A stretch of DNA of 64,000 bases. Origin: Arthrobacter sp. AQ5-06. Lineage in GTDB: Bacteria; Actinomycetota; Actinomycetes; Actinomycetales; Micrococcaceae. Under the pieces are notes generated by a model that did no database searches, was not told the origin of the DNA, and saw only the letters and a program-made list of their open reading frames with translations. This document shows positions 1-8,714 of this stretch, in pieces (the stretch's first letter is position 1; the number at the start of each line of letters is the position of its first letter). The translations under genes were made by a program, and so were the position numbers. The stretch lies in NCBI RefSeq assembly GCF_003287955.1, contig NZ_QMKP01000013.1:59196-123195 (forward strand), written 5' to 3'.

Positions 1-129
1 CGACCGCCTGCCGGGGTGCCAAGACTGCAGAAAGTCCGGTGGCAACGCCGCTGCGGCAAGGAGCGGTGCCAGCAACGGCCGCCAGCGGCGGAGCTCCGGC
101 CTGTTTGTGTTGTCTTCCCCCGTAGTCAT
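1..129 (-). CDS. Partial CDS, N-terminus of unknown protein
   Basis: An open frame on the minus strand runs from an ATG at 129 to the left edge, giving 43 codons that begin MTTGEDNTNRPELRRW and continue into an Ala/Leu/Pro-rich stretch. It lies 24 bases after the stop of the upstream membrane-protein gene on the same strand, so it may be the next gene of that operon. The upstream sequence has a weak purine-rich stretch (cagggtag) as a possible ribosome site. The family is not recognisable from so few residues, and it could be a chance frame. Confidence 0.35.
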   Translation of the reverse strand, partial: MTTGEDNTNRPELRRWRPLLAPLLAAAALPPDFLQSWHPGRRS

Positions 130-153
130 GGCACTACCCTGATGGGGCCCGGG

Positions 154-1374
154 TCAGGCGGCCTGCGGGACCGCCGCTGTTTTGCGGCCGAGCTCCGCGG
201 TCCGTTTCACCGACCACCACAGCAGCACTACCAGCAGCACGTTGCGCGTGGTCAGGATGGCAGCCATGACCGGGTGGGCGTGGATGAGCGGCGTGTAGAA
301 CAGCGGATAGATCACAAAGGTGGTTAACGCGATTCCCATCAGCAGCGCGGCCGGTACCTTCCACCGCTCCCAGTCGTGCGTGAGGCCCGCGATGATCACC
401 GGCGCCAGCCAGATGATGAACTGAGGGGAACCCACCTTGTTGAAGACGATGAACGCCGTGGTCATCATCAGCGCGCCCTCGAGGAAAAGTTCCTCCCGCT
501 CGGCACCACGGTTCAGGGCCCTGACCAGCAGGACGGCGGCCACCACGGCGGCGAGGAGCAGCAGCGGCTGCATCAGGAACGCGGCCACGCTGGCGCCCGG
601 GCCGTAGACCTCGGTGGAGTTGATGGCCGTGTTGTCGGCCATCTTGGACCCGGCGATGTTGAACACGCTGAGCCATATCCACGGCGTGGAGAACGTGGCT
701 TCAAGCTGCATGCCACGCTCGCCCTGGTTGGTCAGGAAGTCCATGATGTGCGGCAGGCCGCCGGAAAGGTAGGTGCCCAGGCCCACGACGGCAGTGACTG
801 CGACGCCGGACGCCAGCACCTGGATCCGCTTGCGGCTGGCAATGACGATCGGCACCAGGACCGCTGCCGGCCACACCTTGAGCCAGGTGGCCACGCTCAG
901 CAGGATCCCCGCCACCACGGGGCGTTCGGCCGCGTACAGCAGGGCAATCAGCACGATGGGGGCCGTGATGCCCTCCACCCGGGCGAAGCTGAGGTAACCC
1001 ATAAAGACGGTGAAAAACAGCCACCACCAGGCCGGGGCGATGCCCTTCACTTTCCGCGGTCCGCGGGTCAGGAAAGCAAGCCCGACTGCGTTGAGGGCTG
1101 TGATGATCAGGTACCAGGACAGGAGGTACAGGCTGGGTCCGGCAATGTTCGCGAGGAAGATGGGGATCTGTGCCAGCACCGGGTATACCCAGGGGCTGAT
1201 CTTGCCGTCCAGGCTGTCCGGGTTGTAGCCGTCCATGGCCCACTGGCGGTACTGCTCCGTGTCGCTGAACGTATCGCCGTTGAGGAAGAAAGACGCCATC
1301 CAAGCCAGGAAGTACAGGTGGATGACGGCGAAGCCCCACCAGACGCTGGACGGACGGGCGAACCAGTCCACCAC
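154..1374 (-). CDS. GT87/DUF2029-like polytopic membrane protein (paralogue 1)
   Basis: The product has about ten hydrophobic segments, and resembles GT87/DUF2029 polyprenol-phosphate-mannose-type mannosyltransferases of actinobacteria, which act in envelope glycan synthesis; the enzymatic role is inferred. Conserved blocks are SPWVYPVLAQIP, PAWWWLFFTVFMGYLSFAR, WLKVWPAA and FNKVGSPQFIIWLAP, all shared with the adjacent upstream gene, so the two arose by duplication. The GTG at 1374 is the first standard start, but homology with the paralogue continues upstream in frame (ISTKFFDRL against ISTDAFFATL). The true start may be an ATT at 1434, seven bases after an AAGGAG. Confidence 0.75.
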   Translation of the reverse strand: MVDWFARPSSVWWGFAVIHLYFLAWMASFFLNGDTFSDTEQYRQWAMDGYNPDSLDGKISPWVYPVLAQIPIFLANIAGPSLYLLSWYLIITALNAVGLAFLTRGPRKVKGIAPAWWWLFFTVFMGYLSFARVEGITAPIVLIALLYAAERPVVAGILLSVATWLKVWPAAVLVPIVIASRKRIQVLASGVAVTAVVGLGTYLSGGLPHIMDFLTNQGERGMQLEATFSTPWIWLSVFNIAGSKMADNTAINSTEVYGPGASVAAFLMQPLLLLAAVVAAVLLVRALNRGAEREELFLEGALMMTTAFIVFNKVGSPQFIIWLAPVIIAGLTHDWERWKVPAALLMGIALTTFVIYPLFYTPLIHAHPVMAAILTTRNVLLVVLLWWSVKRTAELGRKTAAVPQAA

Positions 1375-1435
1375 GCGGGCGGGCAGGAGGGTGCTGCGGA
1401 CGCTGACCAGCCGGTCGAAGAACTTCGTGGAAATC

Positions 1436-2788
1436 TCAGGACTCCTTGAGCGCGGGGACGGACGCTGGAGTCTTTTTGCCCAGCGAGTACAGGCGCCGGA
1501 CGGACCACAGGAACAGGACCACCAGGAGGACGTTACGGATGGTCAGCACCCCGGCCATGAGGGGGTTGTTGTGGCTGAGGGCATCGTAGAACAGCGGGTA
1601 GATGAAGAACGTGGCCACGGCGATGGCGATGAGCATGGCCGCGGGGACCCGCCATTCACGCCAGCTGTGCGCCAGGCCCACGGCAACGGCCGGGGCCAGC
1701 CACACCATGAACTGCGGCGAGCCCACCTTGTTGAAGACCACAAAGGCGGTGGCCAAGGTGAGCGCTCCGGCCAGCAGCAGCTCGGTCCGGTCAACGCCGC
1801 CGTCCACCTTGCCGTTGCCGTTGAGCTTGCCGTTGTGCAGCGCCCAGAATGTCAGTCCGGCGACGAGCAGCGCGGCAAGGATGAGGAGCGGCTGCATCAG
1901 CACGGACATCACGGCGGTGCCGGGGCCGTCTACCTGCATGGAGTTGATATCGGTGTTCATGTACATCCGGGAGTCGCCGATGTTCAGCACGGACAGCCAC
2001 AGCCACGGAGTGGTGAACGTTGCCTCGAGCTGCATGCCCCTATCGCCCTGCTGCGTCAGGAAGTTCAGCAGCTTGGACACACTGCCAACCGCGGCGGCAA
2101 GTGTCACCACCACCGCTGACGTGGCCACGCCTGCCAGCACCACCAGCAGGCGGTTCTTGACGACGGCGAACAGGGCCAGCATCACGGCAGCCGGCCACAC
2201 CTTCACCCAGGTGGCGGCGCTGAGCAGGACCGAGGCGATGAACGGCCGGCCCACCCCGTAGGCCAGCGCCACCAAAACGATCGGGGCGGTGAGGCCGTCC
2301 ACGCGGGCGAAGCCGAGCCAGCCCATCAGCAGCGTGAAGATCAGCCACCACCAGCCCGCCGGAATCGCATCCTGGTTGCGGCCCCGGTCAGTGAGCTTGG
2401 CCAAACCCCAGCCGTTGAGGATGGTGGTCATCAACACCCACAGGAAGAAAAAAGGTCCGGGCCCGGCCAGGCCGGCCAGCGCCATGGGGATCAGCGCGAG
2501 GATGGGGTACACCCAGGGGCTGGGTCCGCCGCTGAGATTTGCCTCGTTGAAGCCGGCCGCAGCCCAGTCACGGTAGATGAAGGTGTCGCTGAACGCTTCC
2601 CCGCGAAGGGAAAGCATCGCACCGAAGATCAGAAACCCCAGGTGCACCAGAATGAAGCCCGTGAGCAGTCCACGCGGCGTGTTCAGCCAGGACCGTGCGG
2701 CCGCAGGCAGGATGACGTTACGGATCCGGGTGAGCGTGGCGAAGAATGCGTCCGTGGAAATGGCGGAATCCTTGTCAGAGAGGGGCAA
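1436..2788 (-). CDS. GT87/DUF2029-like polytopic membrane protein (paralogue 2)
   Basis: This 450-residue protein has multiple transmembrane segments and aligns along its length with the downstream gene (SPWVYPILALIPMALAG, PAGWWWLIFTLLMGWLGFAR, TWVKVWPAAVM, FNKVGSPQFMVWLAP). GT87-type glycosyltransferases use polyprenyl-phosphate sugars at the membrane; the acceptor here is unknown. The start used is a TTG at 2788 without a strong ribosome site, so the N-terminus is uncertain. It ends in TGA at 1438-1436, overlapping the region where the next gene probably initiates, which implies translational coupling. The pair follows a RelA/SpoT-like gene on the same strand after a 131-base gap. Confidence 0.75.
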   Translation of the reverse strand: MPLSDKDSAISTDAFFATLTRIRNVILPAAARSWLNTPRGLLTGFILVHLGFLIFGAMLSLRGEAFSDTFIYRDWAAAGFNEANLSGGPSPWVYPILALIPMALAGLAGPGPFFFLWVLMTTILNGWGLAKLTDRGRNQDAIPAGWWWLIFTLLMGWLGFARVDGLTAPIVLVALAYGVGRPFIASVLLSAATWVKVWPAAVMLALFAVVKNRLLVVLAGVATSAVVVTLAAAVGSVSKLLNFLTQQGDRGMQLEATFTTPWLWLSVLNIGDSRMYMNTDINSMQVDGPGTAVMSVLMQPLLILAALLVAGLTFWALHNGKLNGNGKVDGGVDRTELLLAGALTLATAFVVFNKVGSPQFMVWLAPAVAVGLAHSWREWRVPAAMLIAIAVATFFIYPLFYDALSHNNPLMAGVLTIRNVLLVVLFLWSVRRLYSLGKKTPASVPALKES

Positions 2789-2919
2789 AAACAGGTGCCG
2801 GATCTTGCCGCTGGGCTGGAGCCGGGAGCATCGGAGGTCCGCTTACAACAGCCTCCACCTTGAGTCAAGGGTAGTTGAATGTCAGTGGTGCCCAATAATC
2901 CTGCGGCTCCGCGATTGGT

Positions 2920-4029
2920 CTACTCGGACTTGGTCTGGCGGTAGCGCTCGATCTGTTTCAGCCGCCGCAGGAGACTGTCGCGCCGCGGGTGCGGGACGGC
3001 GTCGGGCGCCTCTGCGGTGAGGTCAATGTGTTTGGTGCCGTACTGCCAGAGCAGGAGATCGTCCAGCAGGCGGTCCGGGCCGGGGGAGTAGCGGTGGTCC
3101 AGCGCCTTGCGGACCTCGGTGATCCGCTGGGCGCTGAGCAGGCCGGCCAGCTGGACGGTCTGGTTGAGGCCATGGGCGGCCATGAGCTCGGCGGCCCAGC
3201 CCCAGTCGTCATCGACTTTGCGGTCCACGTGCGGCAGGAGTGTGCGCCAGACGTCGCGGATCCGATTGGGCGTGAGCTGCGCGGCGCCTTCGCCCTCCAT
3301 GTCCCAGTAGCTGCGGACTTCTTCATAGCGTTCGTGCAGGTCCGCGAAGGCGCTCTCCACTGTTTCCAGCATGGCGGCGGTGGCGGTGAACTGGCGGTCG
3401 AAATGCGGCGTCCAGGCGCGGGGGTCCTCGGCCTTGAAGCGGATGTCGTGCTCGATCTCGCTCCAGGCGTGGGCAAAGACGGTGCGGATCTGGCATTCGA
3501 AGAAGTAGCTGCCATTGGCCGGAGTATCCGGGTTGAAGGCTTGCTGGTAATCCCTGACCGCTTCATTCTGGATGGTGCGCAGGATCAGGTGGCGGCTGGA
3601 ATAGCCGTACGTGCCGGACTCAATGGAACCGATGTCCTTCTCGCGGTCCCCGCGGCAGTCGAACACCTGGCGCTGGCGTTTGATGATGTTGGCCACCAGG
3701 GCATTCTCGGTGGGCAGCTTGGTGATGACGCGCACGCCCACCATGTCGTTGAGGGTACGGAACGGGTCCGGGAACTTCAGCGCCGGTGGCCCGCCGGGTT
3801 CCAGCGGGTCCTCAATCCGGGAAATCTTCTCCCGGAACGATTCCACCGATTTGGTGCGGCCGGTGACAAACAGCGGCGTGACCTCGGTGTCCTTCAACAT
3901 GTCCCGGAGGATGTAGAGAACGTCTTTGGTGACCAGCTTCAGGGCAGGGCGGACGCGCTCGTAGATCTCCACGTTCTCCTGCACGGATTCACGCAGGCTG
4001 ATGTCCAGGCTGTCCCAGTTACTCGGCAT
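2920..4029 (-). CDS. RelA/SpoT-domain protein, putative (p)ppGpp synthetase-like
   Basis: This 369-residue protein carries a RelA/SpoT nucleotidyltransferase-type domain. Visible motifs are VGVRVITKL (about 97-105), GTYGYSSRHL (139-148) and the block QIRTVFAHAWSEIEHD (180-195), which corresponds to the E-x-Q-x-R-x-x-x-x-H-x-W-x-E-x-E-H signature of pyrophosphokinases. No HD hydrolase, TGS or ACT domain is present, so it is closer to small alarmone synthetases or to RelA/SpoT-fold toxins than to long Rel. The C-terminal 170 residues are an uncharacterised helical, charged extension, longer than usual for small alarmone synthetases. Whether it makes ppGpp or modifies tRNA cannot be judged from sequence alone. 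Confidence 0.75.
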   Translation of the reverse strand: MPSNWDSLDISLRESVQENVEIYERVRPALKLVTKDVLYILRDMLKDTEVTPLFVTGRTKSVESFREKISRIEDPLEPGGPPALKFPDPFRTLNDMVGVRVITKLPTENALVANIIKRQRQVFDCRGDREKDIGSIESGTYGYSSRHLILRTIQNEAVRDYQQAFNPDTPANGSYFFECQIRTVFAHAWSEIEHDIRFKAEDPRAWTPHFDRQFTATAAMLETVESAFADLHERYEEVRSYWDMEGEGAAQLTPNRIRDVWRTLLPHVDRKVDDDWGWAAELMAAHGLNQTVQLAGLLSAQRITEVRKALDHRYSPGPDRLLDDLLLWQYGTKHIDLTAEAPDAVPHPRRDSLLRRLKQIERYRQTKSE

Positions 4030-4082
4030 GCCCCCAGCTTACGGCGGGGGTGTGACACAGAGTTGTCATGTTCCGGTGGGCC

Positions 4083-5120
4083 TTATGCCGATGTGGAGTT
4101 GCGGATCACCAGGGAGCTTTCCAGCGTCAGCTGCGGCTGCTCCAGCCGGCGGCCTTCCATGAGCCGGCGCAGCTGCCCGCCTGCCTTCAGTCCCAGGGAG
4201 GTTGCCGGCAGGTGCACGCTGGTCAGGCTGGGGTTGCTCGTTGCGGAGTACGGCAAATCATCGAAGCCGGCTATGGCCAGCTGGCCTGGGATCTGCACGC
4301 CTGCCACCCGTGCTTCCTGCAGCACGCCATAGGCGTGGGTGTCCGTGCAACAGACGACGGCGGTCACCCCGGACCGCTGCCAGGCCGGCCAGGCGGCGGC
4401 GAACGCGGCGGCGGACGCACCGACGTCGATGGTGGTACTGATGATGTGGTCGGGCCCCACCGATATTCCGTGGGCCGCTGCCTCGTCCAGGAAGGCTTCG
4501 CGGCGGATGGCGAATGTGGCCGTGCCTGTCACGCTGTCCACGTAGGCCACCCGGCGGTGTCCTGCATCTGCCAGGTGTCCCGCCAGCTGCCGCGCTCCGT
4601 TGGCCACATCCAGGTTGACCGAGGGCGCGTACGCCTCCAGCCCCGGGGCGTCCAGCAGCACCAGTGGCCCGGCCGCATCGAGATCTTCAAGGAATCCGGC
4701 GTGGGGAGCGTCTACCAACAGCCCGGCCGGACGAAGGGCCAGCAGCTTCCGGACGTCGTCCGCCTGCGGGAACTCCCCGGCGTCGGTGACGGACAGCAGC
4801 AGCTGGTAATCAGCCCCAAGTGACTCCCGGACCCCGGCGATCACCTTGGCGAAAAACGGGTTGGAGATGTCCGGGGCCACGAGGATCACGATGGAGCTGA
4901 CGCCCTTGGCCAGTGAACTGCCCACGCTGTCCACGACGTAGCCGAGCTCGGAAATTGCTTCCCGCACCCTGGCGATGTTGTCCTCAGAAACGCGGCCGGC
5001 AGTCTTGCCGTTGGCCACCAGGGATACCGTTGCGGTCGAGACGCCGGCGAGGGCTGCGACCATGGCCGCGGTGATCCGTCGCGAGCGGACGGGTTGCTGC
5101 ACCTGCTCCGCCGATTCCAT
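4083..5120 (-). CDS. LacI-family transcriptional regulator
   Basis: The 345-residue product has an N-terminal LacI helix-turn-helix (about 16-42; AALAGVSTATVSLVANGK) and a periplasmic-binding-protein-like sensor domain (SSIVILVAPDISNPFF near 73-88; IAGFDDLPYS near the C-terminus). Such proteins repress sugar or polyol genes and release DNA on binding a small sugar. I take the ATG at 5120; the same frame continues upstream without a plausible start before running through the neighbouring dehydrogenase gene, so the longer frame is artefactual. The dehydrogenase gene ends 47 bases upstream on the same strand, so they may be co-transcribed. The ligand is unknown. Confidence 0.85.
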   Translation of the reverse strand: MESAEQVQQPVRSRRITAAMVAALAGVSTATVSLVANGKTAGRVSEDNIARVREAISELGYVVDSVGSSLAKGVSSIVILVAPDISNPFFAKVIAGVRESLGADYQLLLSVTDAGEFPQADDVRKLLALRPAGLLVDAPHAGFLEDLDAAGPLVLLDAPGLEAYAPSVNLDVANGARQLAGHLADAGHRRVAYVDSVTGTATFAIRREAFLDEAAAHGISVGPDHIISTTIDVGASAAAFAAAWPAWQRSGVTAVVCCTDTHAYGVLQEARVAGVQIPGQLAIAGFDDLPYSATSNPSLTSVHLPATSLGLKAGGQLRRLMEGRRLEQPQLTLESSLVIRNSTSA

Positions 5121-5167
5121 ACCTCGATCGTAGTAGGCAAGCAGGACCCGTGCCGCGCGCCGGTGGT

Positions 5168-6211
5168 CTAGCTCAAGGTCGCCGTGTCGATGACGAACCG
5201 GTAGCGCACGTCCGAGGCAAGGACGCGTTCGTAGGCGTCGTTGATCTTGTCCGCCGGGATGACTTCGATCTCGGCGCCGAGCTGGTGCTCGGCGCAGAAG
5301 TCGAGCATTTCCTGGGTTTCGCGGATCCCGCCGATCATGGAGCCTGCGAAGGAGCGGCGGCCCATGATGAGTGCAAAAGCGTTCACCGGGAGCGGTTCGG
5401 CGGGGGCGCCGACGTTCACCAGAGCGCCGTCGAGGCTCAGCAGCTGCAGGTAGGAGCTGATGTCGATCGATGCGCTGACGGTGTTGATGATCAGGTCGAA
5501 GCTGCCGGCCAGGTCCGTGAACGTGGTCTCGTCGCTGGTGGCGTAGTAGTGGTCCGCGCCCAGCTTCAGGCCGTCTTCCAGCTTTTTCAGCGACTGGGAG
5601 AGCACGCTGACTTCCGCGCCCATGGCGTGCGCGAGTTTGACGGCCATGTGGCCTAGTCCACCGAGGCCGACGACGGCCACTTTCTTCCCGGGACCGGCGC
5701 CCCAGTGCCGCAAGGGCGAGTAGGTGGTGACGCCTGCGCACAGCAGGGGAGCGGCGACGTCGAGTTCGATGCCTTCGGGGATGGTGACCACGAAGTCTTC
5801 GGTTACGACGATGTGGGTGGAGTAGCCGCCCTGGGTGATGGTGCCGTCGCGGTCCACGGCGCCGTAGGTGCCGGTGTTCCCGGCGAGGCAGTACTGCTCC
5901 TCGCCCTTCTTGCAGTTGACGCATTCGCCGCAGGAGTTGACCATGCAGCCGACGCCGACACGATCGCCGACGGAGTGCTTCGTGACGGCGGAACCGATTT
6001 CGGTGACGATGCCGGCGATCTCGTGGCCGGGGGCGAGCGGGTAGGACTGGGGTCCCCAGTCCCCGCGGACGGTGTGGATATCCGAGTGGCAGATGCCGGC
6101 GAATTTGATCTCGATCAGCACGTCGTGCGGGCCGACGTCGCGGCGTTCGATGGTGGTGGGGATCAGGTCCCCGGTAGCGGAGGGCGCGGCGTAAGCATTG
6201 ACGGTAAACAT
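5168..6211 (-). CDS. Zinc-dependent NAD(P) alcohol dehydrogenase (MDR, AdhC/CAD type)
   Basis: This is a 347-residue medium-chain dehydrogenase. Catalytic zinc ligands are visible as C41 (GICHSDIH) with H63-E64 (PGHEIAG), structural zinc cysteines as C94, C97, C100 and C108, and the Rossmann motif as [13 protein letters not shown] near 176. It belongs to the YahK/CAD-like NADPH aldehyde reductase branch, which reduces a wide range of aldehydes. The ATG at 6211 follows AGGAG at good spacing. It is divergent from an XRE regulator with a G6A-N7-TC6 palindrome between them, suggesting regulation by that protein. The physiological substrate is not evident. Confidence 0.85.
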   Translation of the reverse strand: MFTVNAYAAPSATGDLIPTTIERRDVGPHDVLIEIKFAGICHSDIHTVRGDWGPQSYPLAPGHEIAGIVTEIGSAVTKHSVGDRVGVGCMVNSCGECVNCKKGEEQYCLAGNTGTYGAVDRDGTITQGGYSTHIVVTEDFVVTIPEGIELDVAAPLLCAGVTTYSPLRHWGAGPGKKVAVVGLGGLGHMAVKLAHAMGAEVSVLSQSLKKLEDGLKLGADHYYATSDETTFTDLAGSFDLIINTVSASIDISSYLQLLSLDGALVNVGAPAEPLPVNAFALIMGRRSFAGSMIGGIRETQEMLDFCAEHQLGAEIEVIPADKINDAYERVLASDVRYRFVIDTATLS

Positions 6212-6282
6212 AGTTCTCCTGTTTTGGGTGCCTTTCCATCAATGTCACCCCATTTCCATCGGACGAAGAAGGCTGCGTTTAT

Positions 6283-6303
6283 GGGGGGACAAATTCTCCC
6301 CCC
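6283..6303. promoter_or_regulatory. Palindromic operator candidate between ADH and XRE genes
   Basis: Perfect 7-base arms (GGGGGGA and TCCCCCC) flank a 7-base spacer in the divergent promoter region. Its position between the dehydrogenase and the XRE/MmyB-type regulator suggests it is the site of that regulator. Function is inferred from position and symmetry. Confidence 0.5.
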
Positions 6304-6336
6304 TTAAGCCTGATGAACCGGGGCTATCGTGGATTC

Positions 6337-7236
6337 ATGGACAATCAGCCCGATAACCGCGCCGACATCCGGGACTTCCTGGCCAGCCGTCGCGCCAAAC
6401 TCGTCCCGGAGCAGGTGGGCCTGCCTCCCGGAAGCCGCCGACGCGTTCCAGGACTACGCCGCGAGGAGGTCGCAGTCCTCGCCGGAGTGAGCACCGAGTG
6501 GTACGCGCGGCTGGAGAAGGGCAACATCAGCGGAGTGTCTGAAGACGTCCTCAAGGCCGTCGCCCGGGCACTGCACCTGAACGATGAGGAATGCCTGTAC
6601 CTTTTCGAGCTGGCAAGGGCCGCCAAACCCAGGAGCCGCACGCATTCCCGCCGCAAGGAAGTGGGGCTGGCGGTCACTGTCCATTGGCTGCTTGACTCCA
6701 TCACCATGTCGGCCGCGTTCGTCCGCAACGGCCGTCTCGACATCGTGGCCTCTAATGCGCTGGGGCGGGCACTCCATGCGCCTATGTTTGCCAGCGACAC
6801 CACCACTGCCGACGGCCAAGCAAACTTCGCACGCTTTCACTTCCTCGACCCGGCCGCCCGGGAGTTCTTCGTCGACTGGGACGCCGGCGCCGCGGCCACC
6901 GCCGCTTTGCTGCGTGCCGAAGCCGGCCGTGAGCCCAACGACCGCTCTCTGCGCGAACTCGTAGGCGAGCTATCCACATTGAGCCCCGAGTTCCGCACGC
7001 TCTGGGCATCGCATGACATCCGTTTCCGCCACGAGGGAACCAAACGGTTGCGACACCCCGTGGTCGGTGACCTGGAGCTGACCTACCAATCCCTGGCGTT
7101 GCCTACCTCCCCGGGTGTCGTCAGAGACGTCAGCTTCTACACCGCCGAACCCGGGACGACCCACGAAGAGCGCATCAAACTCCTCACCAGCTGGGCGGCC
7201 ACGGCGGTTTCGGAAGCAGCAAAACCCAACAATTAA
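6337..7236 (+). CDS. XRE-family regulator with MmyB-like ligand-binding domain
   Basis: A 299-residue regulator with an N-terminal Cro/C1-type helix-turn-helix (RREEVAVLAGVSTEWYARLE) preceded by the conserved RRVPGLRREE block, and a C-terminal MmyB-like domain (NALGRALHAPMF, HFLDPAAREFFVDW, DIRFRHEGTKRLRHP). Members often sit divergent from short- or medium-chain dehydrogenases, as here. I prefer the ATG at 6337 because the protein family usually begins just before the R-D-F-L segment; an in-frame ATG at 6313 would add eight residues and lies only nine bases from the palindrome. Confidence 0.85.
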   Translation: MDNQPDNRADIRDFLASRRAKLVPEQVGLPPGSRRRVPGLRREEVAVLAGVSTEWYARLEKGNISGVSEDVLKAVARALHLNDEECLYLFELARAAKPRSRTHSRRKEVGLAVTVHWLLDSITMSAAFVRNGRLDIVASNALGRALHAPMFASDTTTADGQANFARFHFLDPAAREFFVDWDAGAAATAALLRAEAGREPNDRSLRELVGELSTLSPEFRTLWASHDIRFRHEGTKRLRHPVVGDLELTYQSLALPTSPGVVRDVSFYTAEPGTTHEERIKLLTSWAATAVSEAAKPNN

Positions 7237-7264
7237 CGTGTGCAAACACGCGTCCGAGCTTTGA

Positions 7265-7613
7265 CCGAGAGGACACCATGGAACTCGCCGAGAGCTCCGT
7301 GAGGCGCTGAATGCCGGACACACCATCACCGGGGACTCGCCGTTGCATGAGGTCATGCACCGGGTCAGCCAGGATGCCCTGCGCATCACCGGCGAACTCA
7401 ATGGCGGATATCAGGAACCGGTGCGGGCACGGGAGCTGTTAGCTCAGCTGACCGGCAAGCCGGTTGACGAATCTCTGACGGTTTCCCCGCCCTTCTACTC
7501 CGACTTCGGGAAGAACATCTCCCTCGGGGAACGGATTCATCAATTCCGGGTGCCAGTTTCAGGACCAGGGCGGTGTGGTCATCGGGGACGACTGTCTGAT
7601 CGGGCACGTTAAG
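7265..7613 (+). pseudogene. Sugar O-acetyltransferase (maltose/galactoside type), frameshifted and truncated
   Basis: Frame 2 encodes REALNAGHTITGDSPLHEV, LLAQLTGKPVDES and PPFYSDFGKNISLGER, the N-terminal half of LacA/Maa-type hexapeptide acetyltransferases. Near 7540 the family sequence jumps frame (FINSGCQFQDQGGVVIGDD, ending GH at about 7609), consistent with a two-base deletion. The rest of the left-handed beta-helix, with the catalytic histidine region, is missing, and the start codon is also lost. It lies between an XRE regulator and the nucleoside operon and is a relic. Confidence 0.8.
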
Positions 7614-7703
7614 CGCTTGACGCCCGGCCCGGGCAGGTGCCATGATCGCACTGAATACTTTCGGACACTGCCTCGGCAGGCCCCAATGACGTGGAGATTT
7701 AAC

Positions 7704-8714
7704 GTGGAATCCAAACCGATGAAACCCGCCGCCAAGAAGATCATTCTTGACTGCGACCCCGGGCATGATGACGCCGTGGCCATCCTGCTCGCTCACGGCA
7801 ACCCGAACATTGAACTGCTGGCTGTCACCACCGTTGTGGGCAACCAGACACTCGAAAAGGTCACCCGGAACGCGCTCGCCGTCGGGACCATCGCCGGGAT
7901 CACCGGGGTGCCTTTTGCCGCTGGCTGCGGCCGGCCCCTGGTCCGCACCATCGAAACCGCACCGTCCATCCACGGCGAGACGGGCATGGACGGCCCAGCG
8001 CAGCCCGAGTCCACCATCGAACTGGACCCGCGCCACGCCGTCGACGTCATCATCGACACCGTGATGGCCCACGAACCGGGCACCGTCACCCTCGTTCCCA
8101 CCGGCGGCCTCACCAACATCGCGCTGGCAGCCCGCAAGGAACCGCGCATCGTGGAACGCGTCAAGGAAGTTGTCCTCATGGGCGGCGGCTACCACGTGGG
8201 CAATTGGAGCGCCGTGGCCGAATTCAACATCATCATCGACCCCGAGGCCGCCCATATCGTCTTCAACGAAAAATGGCCCGTGGTGATGGTGGGCCTGGAC
8301 CTCACCCACCAGGCCCTCGCCACTCCGGACGTAGTGGAGAAGATTAGCGCCGTGGGTACCGGACCCGCCAGGTTCGTGATGGAACTGATGGAGTTCTTCA
8401 CCCAGACCTACAAGGACGCCCAGGGCTTTGACTTCCCGCCCGTGCACGATCCCTGCGCCGTGGCCTACGTGATCGATCCCAGCATCGTCACCACCCGCAA
8501 GGTTCCGGTGGACATCGAACTCCAGGGCACGCTGACCCTCGGCATGACCGTGGCCGACTTCCGCGCCCCCGCACCGGAAGACTGCACCACCTCCGTGGCC
8601 GTTGACCTGGACCACGCCCGTTTCTGGGACCTCGTCACGGATGCCCTCGTGCGTATCGGCGAACCGGCCGTACTTGAAGCAGCAGGCCTTGAAGCAGCCA
8701 GGGGAGCCAAGTAA
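7704..8714 (+). CDS. Inosine/uridine-preferring nucleoside hydrolase
   Basis: The 336-residue product is a ribonucleoside hydrolase that splits the N-glycosidic bond to give base plus ribose. The calcium-binding motif DCDPGHDDA is at residues 16-24, with VPTGGLTNIALAAR and VLMGGGYHVGN typical of the family and a late HDP motif (PPVHDPCAV). The GTG at 7704 is chosen because GGAG lies seven bases upstream; an ATG five codons later is possible. The next gene begins immediately after the stop. With the transporter and ribokinase downstream it forms a nucleoside or ribose salvage operon. Purine or pyrimidine preference cannot be read from sequence. Confidence 0.9.
   Translation: MESKPMKPAAKKIILDCDPGHDDAVAILLAHGNPNIELLAVTTVVGNQTLEKVTRNALAVGTIAGITGVPFAAGCGRPLVRTIETAPSIHGETGMDGPAQPESTIELDPRHAVDVIIDTVMAHEPGTVTLVPTGGLTNIALAARKEPRIVERVKEVVLMGGGYHVGNWSAVAEFNIIIDPEAAHIVFNEKWPVVMVGLDLTHQALATPDVVEKISAVGTGPARFVMELMEFFTQTYKDAQGFDFPPVHDPCAVAYVIDPSIVTTRKVPVDIELQGTLTLGMTVADFRAPAPEDCTTSVAVDLDHARFWDLVTDALVRIGEPAVLEAAGLEAARGAK

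Noticed and set aside
4083..6248. A 721-codon minus frame spanning the LacI and dehydrogenase genes
   Set aside because: Only the last 345 codons form the LacI protein; the upstream half is Arg/Pro/His-rich noise antisense or out of frame to the dehydrogenase gene.
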